Of a stretch of 64,000 nucleotides of DNA, positions 1-12,044 are shown piece after piece. The notes under the pieces are model-generated. The model did no database searches. It worked only from the letters and a program-made list of their open reading frames with translations, and was not told the origin of the DNA. The stretch's first letter is position 1. The number at the start of each line of letters is the position of its first letter. Position numbers and translations under genes: made by a program. Source of the DNA: Rhynchopus sp. YZ270_cl-10 (Eukaryota > Euglenozoa > Diplonemea > Diplonemida > Diplonemidae); assembly GCA_964035575.1 (NCBI GenBank), contig OZ037915.1, positions 434,001-498,000 of the forward strand, read 5' to 3'.

Positions 1-1064
1 CTTGGTCCACATCCGGTGGGGTCCCAGGGTGGAAATGTATGGTTTTTGCAGCTTTTAGGGGTCCTGTGTAGGCCCCAGATGTATTCTGTAGTGTCTGAAA
101 CACTTAAAAAAGCAGTACTGCCCTCACTTCTTAGCATGTTTACACACATAAAAACCCCAAAAAAATTGTCCACAGGTTCACATAAGTCCCCAAAACCACT
201 CGAAAGTGATTGCCGGACCCCACTGGGGGTGGAAAAAATTGTTTTCAGATGGTTTTGCCCATTTTGGTGACCTCTGGCTCGAAACCTCTCAGATGTCACA
301 CTTCTGTCACACTTCTTCCTCCCGGCTAAAATGTGGTTTTTGTGTATAAAAAAAATTCAAAATTTTCAGCAAAGACATGAAAAAAACTGGACTTTTGGCT
401 CCAAAACCCCACGGAAATCACTCCGTGCACACATATGACTGGAAAAAACCACTTTTCCTCTTGTTTTGGGCTATTTCAAAATTTTGAATTTTTTGATAAA
501 TCGCCTTGTATCAAATCCCCTCTGAAAAGGGGGAATTTGGGTGAAAACGCGACAAAAAGTGTCGAAAAATCGAGAAAAAAAGTGCCAAAAAGTGCCAAAA
601 AGGCACCAAAACGTAAGAAATAGTCCCACAAATGTGTTTTCTGGGGTGGTTTTGTGTTTTCGGATATTTTTTTTGCACTTTTTCATGATTTTTTGGGGGG
701 TGTGACAGAAAAAAGGGTCTCACTGATCCCCCTAGGGGGGGGGGGGGGACATACGTGCCCTGAGGGTCTTCGCGACACAGCAGCAGGGTCACAGCAATAA
801 GGGGAGGCGGAGACATATCTCAAGAGGGTTGGGAGGGGCCGGTGGGACCAATAATAGGGTAAAGCACACATGTTTGCTCACCTTTTTAAGAGACACTAGA
901 AGTTTGGGGGGTAATAAAACAGTGGGGTGGGATGGGATGGGGCGGGACATTCAATAGAAGAGAGAGGAGGGGCCAATCAAACCACAACATAAAAGGATTT
1001 TTAAGGCACTAAACAAAGTTTATCTGATCCTAAGCCCCACAGTGCTTTAAGATCTTCCCAGAAA
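1..1064. other. spacer, no gene seen
   Basis: AT-rich sequence with many A and T runs and a G run near 735. Short open frames here have biased low-complexity composition and resemble no family. Nothing supported. Confidence 0.6.
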
Positions 1065-1847
1065 TTAGTGTTTTTTGATCATATCAGTTCTACCTAATGA
1101 GACTGCAAGGGAGAGGGGTGATATGGAACCTCGCTTCACCGTAGGGTCTGCTCCAGCAGAGAGGAGCGCCTCCGCCACATCGCTGTGCCCTTTCCGTACA
1201 GCAAGCAGCAATGGATAGGCTCCGTCAGATCCTTTCGTTGATGCGCCAAGACGGAGTAGGGTACGTACCACCTCCACCACCCCCATATCCGCCGCCAGCG
1301 CCAAGGCAGTCTCCGGAAACCTTCCCGTTTTTTCATCCACATCTGCCCCCGCAGCATACAGAATTTCTATCAAAGACGTTACCTCCCCCTCAACCGCAAC
1401 CATCAACGGTGTGTACACACGCATTCCCCCAAAGTGGTTTCGCGTTCTAGGATCGCAAGGTAAAAAGCAAAGGCCATTTACATCAATTAGACCGGAATTG
1501 AGAAGGTCGATGATGGTGTTGCCTGCTTTGCGTCGTACTGCAAGAGAAAGGTCTTGTGTGTCCATTTGGGTGATGTGAAAGCCGTTTCGGGTGAGACAGT
1601 TTTTGGCGGCAACAGAAATGTTTGGTTTCGCTGAGATGATGTCACCTTGAGAGATAATACGGATGTCGTCATCACATTCCAGCATTGTAGTGGAATCTCC
1701 ATCGGGGGCGTGTAAATCGAAGTGAGAATCCTCCCAAGCACAGCTTCCCACCACTACAGAACGCAAACGACGATACGGCGCGTCATCCACCTCTACACTA
1801 GCCGGAACCGTCAGCCCATTTGCCTCTATAGAAATGAAAACATCCAT
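1065..1847 (-). CDS. ankyrin-repeat protein with novel N-terminal domain
   Basis: A 260-residue open frame read from the ATG at 1847; the frame is open slightly further upstream but only with a TTG. Residues 1 to about 75 (starting MDVFISIEANGLTVP) look like a small beta-rich, possibly ubiquitin-like domain; this is a fold guess from pattern only. From about residue 140 there are three recognisable ankyrin repeats (TPLMVAV...AAGADV, TALALAA...RLGAST, PLLLAVRKGH...SAGADP) and the beginning of a fourth. The frame stops in that fourth repeat after DMIKKH, so the protein may be 3'-truncated. It lacks the MSKRHADS leader of the array at 21-38 kb and is not a close copy of it. Ankyrin repeats bind proteins; no partner or role can be inferred. 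Confidence 0.7.
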   Translation of the reverse strand: MDVFISIEANGLTVPASVEVDDAPYRRLRSVVVGSCAWEDSHFDLHAPDGDSTTMLECDDDIRIISQGDIISAKPNISVAAKNCLTRNGFHITQMDTQDLSLAVRRKAGNTIIDLLNSGLIDVNGLCFLPCDPRTRNHFGGMRVYTPLMVAVEGEVTSLIEILYAAGADVDEKTGRFPETALALAADMGVVEVVRTLLRLGASTKGSDGAYPLLLAVRKGHSDVAEALLSAGADPTVKRGSISPLSLAVSLGRTDMIKKH

Positions 1848-4628
1848 TTTATTCGACAATCACCTCAAAAAAAAAACCCCACAGGGAGGATAATAGGGTA
1901 CTAACCACCAATGGTGCTTTTTTTGATTCAAAGCCTTTTAAGGTTTTGTATGAAATGCAGGCGATATGAGAAAAAAAAATCTACCGTAAAAATAGCAATG
2001 TTGTTTTGATCAACCCAAAAGAGAAGAAGAAGTGTAAAAAGAGAGCGAAAGGAGAAGAAAATAAAAGAAAATCTGTGAAAAATGGATGAGAGTTGAAAAA
2101 AAGGAGAGGGGATTAAGAGAAAAATAGGGGGTGATGTGAGTTCTATTTTTATTTTTTTGGGAGTAGGGGGGGAACTATTCGGCGAGAACTTGAGATCGGG
2201 GGGGAAAATGGAGTCCAAATTTTAGGAATTTTAGAAAAACTTTTTTTTTTTGAGGGGTTGTAGATGGAACCTTGCCTGAAGGTGGCAACGCACACATCCT
2301 TTTTTTACAAAAAAAAAGGGAAAATATTTGGAGAAAAGGAGAGATTTTTCAAAAAAACAAAAAAAAATGTGAGTTGATAATGCAAACGCTTCTGGGACCC
2401 AGCGCGGGTCGAACCCTCCCCCGAAGTGCTGCACTAAAAAAAAAATATGCATGGAAGGCAAAAGTTGGCGAAGTGTGTTTCACAGAAGAAGTTCTGTATG
2501 AACAGTTCGTCCTTTTATTTCTCCAATAAAAAGCGGGATAAAGGGGGGATGGGGAGCTAAAAATGGTAAGAACACTCCGATGAAGGCCATCATAGTGTGC
2601 AGGGTGTTAGACACCAAGAGAAAATTTATTTTTTAAAAAAAAGACAGAAAAAAAACACGAGAAAACACTGAAAAAACGCGTCTCATGCATTGTCAGAGCA
2701 AAAAAAAAATAAAAAAAATGGTGAGGTGATCGTGCAATGTCAGGGGACTTTATTATTTCTCATACAATCGTGTTCCTGAGGGGGGCTATATTGACATGTC
2801 CTTGGCAGGGTTTTCAGGAACACCATACAAAGCTACAAACCATATCTGTAGCGGTTTCGTATGTGAATGTGACCCCACCATAAAGACCAATCGGTCCGTT
2901 AAATCAAACGCCTGTCGTAAAAAAAAAGTAGCGTACCGTGGCTGCGCCTGCGGCGCAGCCAATAATTTCGAGTGGTAGTGCACAGCTCTACCCTAACGTG
3001 CGATTTTATGTCACAGTTTTTAAAATGTTGTGCACCGTGGCTTCGCCAGGAAAGTTTTGGTGCCAAAAATGGGCAGACAAGGAGGAGGAGGGGGAAGAGT
3101 TGTGGTCTCTGTCAATGTGCGGAGGATTTTTTTTTCTCTCCAAAACCCCAAACTTTTAAAGTCCCCTGACTGCAATGTGGAAAAAAAAAAAAGAAAAAAA
3201 AGGAAATCGAATGTGGCCGCCTGATTTTTGCCTGAAATTTGGTGGATTTTGGTATTTTAAACCCCTCCTAACTCCATCACAATTTCAGGAAAAAATCAGG
3301 TGGTGTTGGCTTCGAAGGAAATCGCAGCCTTGAGCAACACAGATACCATGGATGATGATGAGGGGGTGCCCAACGACTGGTCTATCACACATGCATACGT
3401 CAATATGCATGACAATTCTTCTTTTTTTTGTTTCTGGAAACAAAAAAGAAAAGAAAAACCCACCCAAGAAAGGCGTCGCACCACATTCACTGACATTCAA
3501 TAATGCTTTGTGTGTGGATCTCTTCACGAAAGAACAATATACCGTAATCGTACAAAAATTATCTACCGTACTAATGTTCGACCTTCAGGATTTTTTTCTG
3601 GAAGTTCAACCTTTTTTTTTACGGTCATTTTTTACGATTATGGTAACCCACTTTGCGCCTTTATTGGAAAACAGAAAAAGCGAGAAAAAAAAAAGGCAGG
3701 AAGAAGGGGGTATGATTTAACCTGACATATGCTTTGTCACCTTTGCCCTTTTAGTCGCCTATTTATACATAAACAAGGCGTACGACGCACACACCCTGTT
3801 CCGCCCCCTCCCCTCCGCACTCGCTTTCCTCTACAACTTCTTCTTGCATTAGGCAGCGACAGAACACCGTCAGATCACCCCTTGGGGGCAAGGATACCAA
3901 AAACCCATGATGAAAGAGAAGAAAGCAGAGAGAGAGAGAGAGAGGGCTGATAAGGGCCAAAGAGAGAAGGGAAGAAAGGGAGGGCGTTTTGTCTCTCTCG
4001 GTGGACGCGCACGGCGGAACCGGTCAGGGGGATTACTGGTGAAACCACTAATCGTCATGAACAGTGTAAAAGCACTGTGGTCCCTCTAACCAATCCGCCG
4101 TGCAGGTACTGATGGGGCAGGGGGGGTGCGGTGAAGTAAATGACTTTGACTTTTGTGGTGTTACGTTGTGTTTCTGCTGTTGGCTATAAACAACGGTGAA
4201 AAATCACAAAATGATACCAATCAATTCATTTACTTCAGCCGTTTGTGTACCGAGACTTCTCCAACCTGAGAGGGAGAGAGAGAGGGAGGGAGGGAGATAA
4301 AAAAAAGTAATCCATCCAGTAATATCAGGTATCACTGGAAGAAAAAAAAAAACGGCTGACCCTCCCTCCCCACACCACACCACACCTACACTACATATTT
4401 TCAAAAATAAATAAATTAAAAACAGAAAAGTTGTCACCATTGGAAATAGTATACTGTAAGGGAGCAGGGAGGTGAGAAAGACAGGATCTGGTTCATGGTT
4501 CTGATTCTCTCTTTTTCCCCACAACACAGGACTAAAAGGGGGGTGATGGGGCAGGGACGTTCCCTCTTGGGTGTTGATGTTGTGTGTCTTGAATACCTTT
4601 TTAGAGAACACAAGGAAATACTAAAAGA

Positions 4629-4684
4629 GTGAAGTTGAAAGTGCAAAACGCCTCGCCGTTCATCAGTGGACGCAGGGCACTGAA
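4629..4684 (+). repeat. dispersed hairpin repeat, family H3
   Basis: Contains AGTTGAAAGTGCAAAACGCC and ends in GGACGCAGGGCACTG, so AGTGC and GCACT can pair. Near-identical to the copy at 11992-12044. Confidence 0.6.
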
Positions 4685-4692
4685 GAAAAAGA

Positions 4693-4733
4693 AAAGTTTA
4701 TAAGATGACCCCAAGCCTCTCGTTGCTTAGTCT
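4693..4733 (+). repeat. dispersed hairpin repeat, family H1
   Basis: TTTATAAGATGACC then CAAGC, loop CTCTCGTT, GCTTAG. Lies directly beside an H3 copy. The closing CTTAGTCTGATTAGA is repeated about 55 bases on. Confidence 0.6.
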
Positions 4734-5000
4734 GATTAGATTGTTTTTTGGTTTATTCATCAGTCTCGCGCTTAGTCTGATTAGATTACTTAATGTTTTG
4801 AACATTGGTTATTATTGGGCCCGTGCTTAGTCACCCGAAAAATAAAGAAGGCAGACGAGACACACCTTCACGGCAATTTCAGTACACTTTCTTATGCAGA
4901 GCAGAAACGCCGTTTTTTTTTTATGAACCTTTTTCTGGATCAAAAAATCGCGTTATTCTTGAGTTCATAGTCCCACACAGCCTGAAAAAATATTGTCAAA

Positions 5001-5114
5001 AAAAGGTTGACTTGAAATACAAAGCCCTCTCGTGAACAGTGTACATTGATATGACCGGCTATACCGGGGGTGGACACTCAACCCTGCAGTCCTACAATCC
5101 ATTTCGTGGTTTAC
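5001..5114 (+). repeat. dispersed repeat, family H2 (long form)
   Basis: GACTTGAAATACAAAGCCC, CTCTCGTG, ACAGTGTAC, followed by ATGACCGGCTATACC and GGTTTACATCT. The same extended order recurs at 38220-38325, so the unit is about 105 bp. Confidence 0.65.
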
Positions 5115-5918
5115 ATCTACACAAAAAAATAGGGGGGGGAAAAAACAACTGAATTTTTTACTCGCATCTGAAATGCTGACCGTTTTACTTAATTTTTAAA
5201 AAAAATTGGTACAGATTACCCTTTTAGTTCGGTGTGCTGTGAAACACTGTTTTTTATACATTTTCAAAAAAAAAAAAATTGTAACATGTCCACCTTTCTT
5301 AGAACCGTTTTAAGTCCCGCGAGAGGGAGGGAAGTGAGTCGGGTATGGGTGGGAAGGTATAGGTCAACCTGGGGGGAAAAAATGGGGAGGAGGGAAGGAA
5401 AAAAGAAGCAGAAAAAGAAAATTTTGATCAGATAGGAATGCACCTAAGCGTATATCTCCATCCTTTTCACATTCCTTTTCGCTTTACTCTACACAAATTT
5501 CCAAAAGAACTCACTTCGAGGCGAGTCATCTGAGGGGGGGTTTTTTTTATACTTTATTTTTGTAAAAAATTAGATGGATAAAATCGATGGTTCAAAAAAA
5601 ACCAAACAAGCTTCAGTAACGGACATGAAAAACACACATAAGTAGTCACACGTTTTATTTTTTGTTGTATTTTTGGTGTTCCCGAAAGGGCCCATATTGA
5701 CAGGTCCTTGACATGTCCTCGACAGGTGTTCGGTAACACCAATTTTTATTATATTTTTACGTCACACATAATTCCAAGAGCATTGTTCAGAAATGCAAGA
5801 AAAAAAAATTGAAAACCTAACACCCTCTACCACCTGCCAAACTAGGTGGACAAAACACAAAACACAAAAAGCACACGACATTTTTTTTTCTCTTTGGCAC
5901 ACATTTTTTTAACCTTTT

Positions 5919-7533
5919 TTAGGGGGTAACAGGCCATCCAACCTTGCGTCCGTGCTTCTCATCATCCCAGGTTTTGAAGGGGTGGAGCGCACGGAGCGCT
6001 TCCAGGGACTTCACGAGGTCGGCACACTCGGGGTGGGTCTTTTCTCCGCAGGCCTGGAGAACGTTGCTGAGGACGACTGTCGCGGAGTATGCGTATCCTT
6101 CGGTGCTGTCGTCGCCAAGCCCGGTGATGATGGTTCCGTTCGTGGAGACATCGTCGATGTAGATTGCATTAGGGAAACGGGACGCAGTGTGGTTCGCCTT
6201 CTTCGCGATGATAGAGGTCTCCAATGCGATCTGGTTGTAGTAATTCGCCAGACGCGACTGGCTGACCAAGGTAGGTGGGCACCAATCGTCAAGCCCCGGA
6301 ATGTGGTATGCCTTCGCGCACGCCTTTGCCGCGTGTTTGTCGAAGAGATACTTCTCCTTGGCAGCCCCGCTGACCTGCTGGCTCAGACCTGAGGTTGCCA
6401 TCGAGCGAAGGTAGAATTTTGACTCAGATTTGTCCTGGTTGATCACCCCTTGGGCGTCGGAGAAGGCGACGATCGCGGCGGGGGTGGTCTTGGTGACTTC
6501 ATCTACCCCTCCACCGAGCTTGTTGTCGATAGCGCAGCCGTCGTACCCGCGGGTCTGCTTGCCAAAGAACCGCGACCCTTCAGCAGCATAGATGAGAACA
6601 CGGTGGTTGCGCTGAATCAGCTCCGCCACAGTGGTCTCGTTGGCGGAGCTCACAGAGGTGTCCCAGATCATGTCCCCAAAGATGTCGACAGTCGCGTTGA
6701 AGAACGTCTCCATCTCCTTGTCCGTGATCTTCGGGAACTGCCCCGACTGGCATCCCCCGTGGCGTGTCCACCAGAAGGTGAGGATCTCCTTGGGATGCGC
6801 GTCCATCCAGGTCTTGATGTCCTTCAGGTACGTCAGGCAGGGCTCCTTCGACTCCATCATGTGCAGGGCGTACCTGAAGAGGGGTTTTTATGAAGTATAT
6901 GAAAATTTGGTTGTATTACAGTTGGACAAGAAACTTGGCGACCAAAAAATATTGGCGGATTTTTGGGGGTTATCTGACTTTTTTTGGTCGCCAATATTAC
7001 TACTTGTCCAACTGTAGTGTTGACTGATTGAGGGTTTTTCGCATAGACACCGTGATGAGCTCCGCTATACTATACATCGTCTGATGTCGGAGTTACCTCT
7101 ATGGAATCGCAGTAGTTTTTGTCATATTTTTTGTGTGTTAGGGTGTGTGTAGTGAGGATAATATGGGCTTTGCATACCATTCCTTCCCCTCAAGCGTCTT
7201 CGGTCCACGAGTGTAGATGACGCGGAAGTCAATGAAACGCACGCCGCCATTGAGCTGGTCAATGATGCTGTAGTCTTGGGTCTGCGACTGCTCGCGGATG
7301 AAGCTGGGGATGGAGGGGAGGATGTGAGAAAAGTCGTGGAGGAAGTCGGCCATGGCTGGGGACATATCCTCAGCATCGTCGGAGATGGTGAGCGACAGGT
7401 CGTACGTCATCGTGTCGTGTGTACCAGGGAACGACAAATCCAAAAGCGTCTTATCCGCAATCACCGGGTACAAATCCCCCATCCAGTTATCCAGCGTCAC
7501 TGCTGCGCACAATGGCATGAGTAGAGACAACAT
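5919..7533 (-). CDS. secreted PI-PLC X-domain-like phosphodiesterase
   Basis: Two exons, 7533-7178 and 6873-5919, give 436 residues. Donor GTATGC and acceptor TTCAG join the frame as GKEW|YALHMMES, which restores a typical PLC-X segment, so the splice is well supported. The N-terminus (MLSLLMPLCAAVTL) is a short likely signal peptide. The X-domain signature follows: LSFPGTHDT with His39 as first catalytic His, GGVRFIDFRVIY, and the second His123 in YALHMM, then HPKEILTFWW. No PH, EF-hand, Y or C2 domain is present, so it resembles the stand-alone PLCXD/bacterial type rather than signalling PLC. Known family members cleave phosphoinositides or GPI-type lipids; substrate here is unknown. The 304-nt intron contains a repeat split by a MITE. 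Confidence 0.85.
6901..7075 (+). repeat. family H5 repeat interrupted by MITE
   Basis: Left part GAAAATTTGGTTGTATTA and right part TAGTGTTGACTG...CTCCGCTATACT match the uninterrupted copies at 8963, 44053 and 61578. The interruption is the 96-bp MITE at 6919-7014. All of it lies within the intron of the PLC-X gene. Confidence 0.75.
6919..7014. mobile_element. 96-bp MITE, TA target duplication
   Basis: Starts CAGTTGGACAAG and ends CTTGTCCAACTG (12-nt perfect terminal inverted repeats), with a second inner inverted pair TTGGCGACCAAAAAA. It is flanked by TA on both sides. Other copies of the host repeat give the empty site GTATTAGTGT. Size, TIRs and TA target fit a Tc1/mariner-type MITE; no coding capacity. 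Confidence 0.85.
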
Positions 7534-8962
7534 GATTGTTTTCTTTTCTTTTCTGTGTGGAAAAAAAATGAGAGGAAAGCAAGAATGGAGTGGAGTGGAG
7601 TTGTGAGGAACCAGGCCTGAACCGTGACGGGCCTATTTTCCGGGGTTTTTTCGGCTGGGGACCGGTTTTTTTCCCGCCCTTTTCCCGCCCTTTTCGCGTC
7701 TTTTTTGTGTGATTTTTGTGCCCTTTTTCGGGGTTTTTTTGCGCTTTGCGCCCGCCTCCATGACAAATTTGGAAGCGCTGTGAAAATTTGACCCATTTGA
7801 ACACAATCTGGGCCATATTTGGGTGATGGGTGGAGGGATTTTTTAGACAAAGCTGATATGGGCTGGCCCCTTGCTCATACGCAAGGAAAATCGTCCTCAC
7901 GGATAGTGTGGAAGAATGGCGGAAGGGGTACTTGTGCCTCGACGAGGGTGATGGAGGGCTCCAGGTTGGCCAGGGCTGCAGTAATCCTCCGAAAGTGGCG
8001 TTTGCCCACCTCACTTTGTGGTCTCTCGGAAAAACTACCACTGTGTTCTGTATGAGTTTCAGAGATTTCTTTATCGAGGCAGACTTGAAAGAAAATGAAC
8101 CATTGGTTCGTGCACCGCCTCAGCGAAGTGTGGTCCATGAGATATTTTTTGGCGATGCTGAACAGGGAAGACATTGGCAACAGATGGACTGTATTTTTTT
8201 TTGCGGAGCAAAAAAAAATACAAAAAAAAATGGCGCCGCAGGCGAAAAAAAATTTAGGGCACGGTGTAAAAATCTAGCTTTTTACACCACAGAGTCACTC
8301 AACGAACCCTTTTTTGCGAGCAAAAAATGAAAAATGGCGCCGCAGGCAAAAAAAATTTGAGGTACAGCCTGGATGGTGCGGTCAGCAACCCAGTTCCCCA
8401 AGGTACTCCCGTTCAACCACAGGGGGGCTTGGTGATGGTGGGGGGCCATTCTGGATTCGGCACCCCTCCCCCCCTTTTTTTTCCCTCCCCCAAAAACTGG
8501 TTATTTTGCATGAGCGGTCTCATCCAGACACGTGGTATTTTTTCTCGGGCTCCTCTGAGCCCCTGTGAACCCCTAAAGCGCAGTAGAGACGGCGGGAAAA
8601 AAAGTGCGGGAAAAAAATTTATTTTTCCAAATCTGGGGACGGGGACCGGATTTAGAAAAAGGCCTGGTGAGGAACGTAGATAATTTTTTTTTTTTGCATT
8701 TTTCATTTTTGACTCCTCTTTTTTGAAATGTGACTAAAAAAAAAAAACTGCACAGTGTGGGGTCCAGCCTCTGAGCTGGACTAAAAAGCTGGAGTCTCAA
8801 TGAGGGGGTAGCGGACACTCCACCCCCCCCAGAAAAGCGCTGTGTCGGCACACCCTCTAGTTTGAGTGCTCCCGGTTAACGCCAGATCGGAGGCTGGACC
8901 CAACCGTTTGAGGGATACACAGAGACCCCCCCCCCTTCCCTATCCTCCATATTTTTTTTCTC

Positions 8963-9003
8963 TGAAAACTTGGTTGTATTAGTGACATCTGAGGATGAAC
9001 TCC
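8963..9003 (+). repeat. dispersed repeat, family H5
   Basis: GAAAACTTGGTTGTATTAGTG, then GAGGATGAACTCCAC. This is one of the uninterrupted copies that shows the empty site for the MITE at 6919-7014. Confidence 0.7.
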
Positions 9004-9629
9004 ACTTTTTTTCTCTCGTACACCGTGCGAAAAAACTTAGTAGAGCAAAATCAGAACCGGATCTGTCCCTCCATCTACAAACAAAAACGTCGCTTTCCCG
9101 GAAACTCCATCCTACCCCGTCACGGAAGGTACTCTTCATTTTTTCTCTTTTTTTTGAAAAAAAAATTTTTTTACAACTCACATTATAACAAATGGCATAA
9201 CGTTATAGTATGCCAAATTTGTTAAAACGCAGGGATGCATTTGAATAATGAAAAAGAACAGACAATTGGTCGCAGTTTTTGTATTATTTTAATTTTTAAA
9301 ACCCCCTCCTTCACGTTTTTTTAAAGAAGATTGCCCTTACCCCATGCATTGTCCCGATCTTGCAGATGGGGGGATCTAATTTGTGATACAGGTAATTTAC
9401 TTTCTTCAAATTTACATTGTTCTTCTTCAGACAGAAGAAGATGCAAAGTTGAAGAAAAGAAAAAACAACACATTTTTTTTTCAGTCCCCTTTCCGAAAAA
9501 AAAAATGTGTCAAAAGAAAAAGAGAAAAAAAAAAAAAAGAAAAAAGGGGGGATTTTTTTGATGATAAACATGGGGGAAGCTAAAATAGAAAAAAAAGTTC
9601 CAACAAATGGAGGAAAAAAAAAATGGTTT

Positions 9630-9670
9630 GTAAGATGGGTTTCAGCCTCTCGTGCTTTAGTCATCTTGGG
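9630..9670 (+). repeat. dispersed hairpin repeat, family H1
   Basis: GTAAGATGGGTTTCAGC, loop CTCTCGT, GCTTTAGTCATCTT. The arms AAGATG and CATCTT pair. Confidence 0.6.
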
Positions 9671-10093
9671 TTACATAGAAATAGGGCGTGGGGATGGGGA
9701 AGAAAAACAAAGAAACCAAACAGAGGAGGGAAAAAAAACCCCCCCCTCTTTAAAAAGTCTTTAAAAAAATACGGTCAACCGACATACACAGATGGTCTGT
9801 AACGCGGTGTTCTTTCTTTTTCTTCTTTTTCTTTTTTGAAGGCTTAGTGTAGTGTGTGTGCACCCGAGGGTGCGTCACTCTACCTATTTTTTTGTTGTGT
9901 GTCAGAAAGTCAGAGCAAATAAAAAGGGGGATTTTTGTCTTTTTACGAGAAACAACCGCATCAATAATAAGAGTTACCCAAAATGATTTCAAAAACACAC
10001 AAAAAAAAAATACCCTCTCCTCTTGCAGCCCCAGTACAGTATTTGTGGTACAGAAACGACGAGAAGGTACGTTATTGAGCTTGACATATAGGT

Positions 10094-10201
10094 CCACCTG
10101 ATTTTTACCCCGCGTAAAGGCGCGTATAGGCCCGTATAGGCCAAACCCCACCCATTTTTCCCAGCCTTTACGCGCCTATACGCGGGGTAAAAATCAGCTG
10201 G
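10094..10201. mobile_element. 108-bp fold-back element with 5-bp duplication
   Basis: Left end CCACCTGATTTTTACCCCGC; right end read in reverse is CCAGCTGATTTTTACCCCGC, one mismatch over 20. Flanked on both sides by TAGGT (10089-10093 and 10202-10206). The middle repeats CGTATAGGC. Almost the whole element can fold on itself. Confidence 0.7.
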
Positions 10202-10412
10202 TAGGTAGCTCGAAAAAAAAAAATCGAAAAAAAAAGAGTCGCTTTTTTTTTTTGTCTCTCTGGTCTGGTTCCGTTCCACCCCCCCTTCTCCTTCCCAACC
10301 CATTTCTCTTTTTTTAAGCGTTTTTTAATTCAATTGTCAATTGCCAATTTTTTTTTAAAAGGGTATGTGGCGAGAGGTGCTTTCAGATTGTTATTGTTTT
10401 TCATTATTTATA

Positions 10413-11759
10413 CATAGCGCTCCAATTAGACTCTAACTAGATAATTAGAGTCGGCAGTTCGAGTATAATTAGAGTCTTTAAAACTCTAACTGAACTCTAA
10501 TACTCTAACTGGACTCTAATTAGAGTCTAATTAGAGTCCTATAAGAGGGTCAATAAAGAGGGGCACATCAATCAATGCTATAGCCATCAACCCAGGGGTC
10601 ATAGCTAGTGCAAGAAATTCGACTTTGTAATCCAGATAGTCTGTTCTCTGCTTGCAGAGAACCAGACACAAGAAAATATTGTTTGTTCCCCCAGAAAACC
10701 AGTGCACAATTCACACTCCTTGTGGATGGTCTTGTTGCCTTTTTAGCACAGGAATTTTGGCCCAGGGGCATGCACTTGAAGCATGGCTATTTAGTGTGTA
10801 TGGGGCAGTGTTGTTTTGTTATGAATTCTCTTTTGGTATTGTCGATCGCGGGTAGTTGTTCAACGCGAGGCTTGGATCTCTCCTGGGTTCATAAGTAGTA
10901 TTTCTTCGGCTGAAATGAACGTATGCTCGCTATAGATTTCCCGTCAACACAGCCTTTGATACTGGGATTACCCCTTCGACCCCTTAGTGGTAGTTAAATT
11001 CGATTGATATTTACATTCCTACAGATGAAAGAACAAGACACCACTTCTGTACCCGCGCATCAACATTTGTAGAAAATTTTGCACCCCAAACACCTTCAAT
11101 AATGCCCGCCAAAAGGCGCCCCTTGTTGCTGGGAGTTTCTCATGTTTGATACCTGCACAGCAGGCATTCCTCTGAGTCCAACGCTGCTTGGCCTGTCTGC
11201 GGCGTTGCACCGGAGGTGCACATAGAGTTTTTGCATCGCATTCCCTAATGTATGGGGCACACACACTTGAGGGCATGTGCCACTGCGCGGGTCTGAGTAC
11301 CTGGGTGCCCATAGCTGAGAATAAGCCGGGTCCCGAGTCCCGGTACTGGGTACTAGGTACAGTAGGACTAGGACTAGGCCCCCACCCTCCCGCGACCGGG
11401 TCCCCGACCCGCTTTCAGGCGGACCACAGCGCCTTCACATATTGTGTCCCAGTCCGGCTGAGAACTCGGTTCCCCAAGTCTTATTTTCAGCTATGTGGGT
11501 ATCTGGGCACCTGGGTCCTACAGAGGAACCTTAGGGGAACCGGTTCCTTACGGCGTTTGCACCTACAAGAAGCCTGTTGTTTTACTCTAATTAGACTATA
11601 ATTAGAGTGTAGTTAGAGTCTAATTATGCTCTAACTGCACTCTAATTATAGTCTAATTGAAGAAAAGCGACTCTAATTATACTCTAACTGGACTCTAACT
11701 GACTTGGCCCAAAATCCCAGACTCTAATTATACCCTAATACTCTAATTAGAGCGCTATG
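10413..11759. mobile_element. 1.35-kb TIR element with subterminal arrays
   Basis: Ends are CATAGCGCTCCAATTAGA and, in reverse, CATAGCGCTCTAATTAGA (17 of 18 match). TA lies outside each end; the true ends may be up to 4 nt further out. Both flanks (about 10420-10545 and 11584-11755) carry dense copies of ACTCTAATTAGAGT-like words in both orientations, the pattern of transposase-binding subterminal repeats. The GC-richer core (10560-11580) has open frames of up to about 137 residues on either strand but no recognisable transposase. It is probably non-autonomous, and the core may be captured sequence. Confidence 0.8.
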
Positions 11760-11991
11760 TATAATTATTTATTTTTTTATTTTTTCCTGTTGCTTCTGAT
11801 TGAGTGTGGGCAGGGAAAACAGAAAGGGGGGACGAAAAATTGGTACCCCAAGACGGGGTGCCAGGTTACGCCGTATCTCATGTCAAAAAGACAAAAAAAA
11901 ACAAAAAAAAATGAAGGAAAAGGAGATCTTACCATCTCAACGTACGGAGGATCACCAAAAAAAAAAAAAGCAAACATGATTGTTAAAAAAG

Positions 11992-12044
11992 AAGTTGAAA
12001 GTGCAAAACGCCTCACCGTTCATCGGCGGACGCAGGGCACTGAT
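11992..12044 (+). repeat. dispersed hairpin repeat, family H3
   Basis: AGTTGAAAGTGCAAAACGCC through ATCGGCGGACGCAGGGCACTG; followed by GGGTTATCGAACCC, which recurs at 42.1 and 43.2 kb. Confidence 0.65.

Larger units (their letters stand above)
1848..5918. other. long spacer with dispersed repeats
   Basis: No convincing gene. It holds copies of short dispersed repeats (near 2920-2966, 3031-3062, 4629-4735, 5001-5114) described separately or shared with 33 kb and 59 kb. The rest is purine/pyrimidine-biased AT-rich sequence. Confidence 0.6.
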
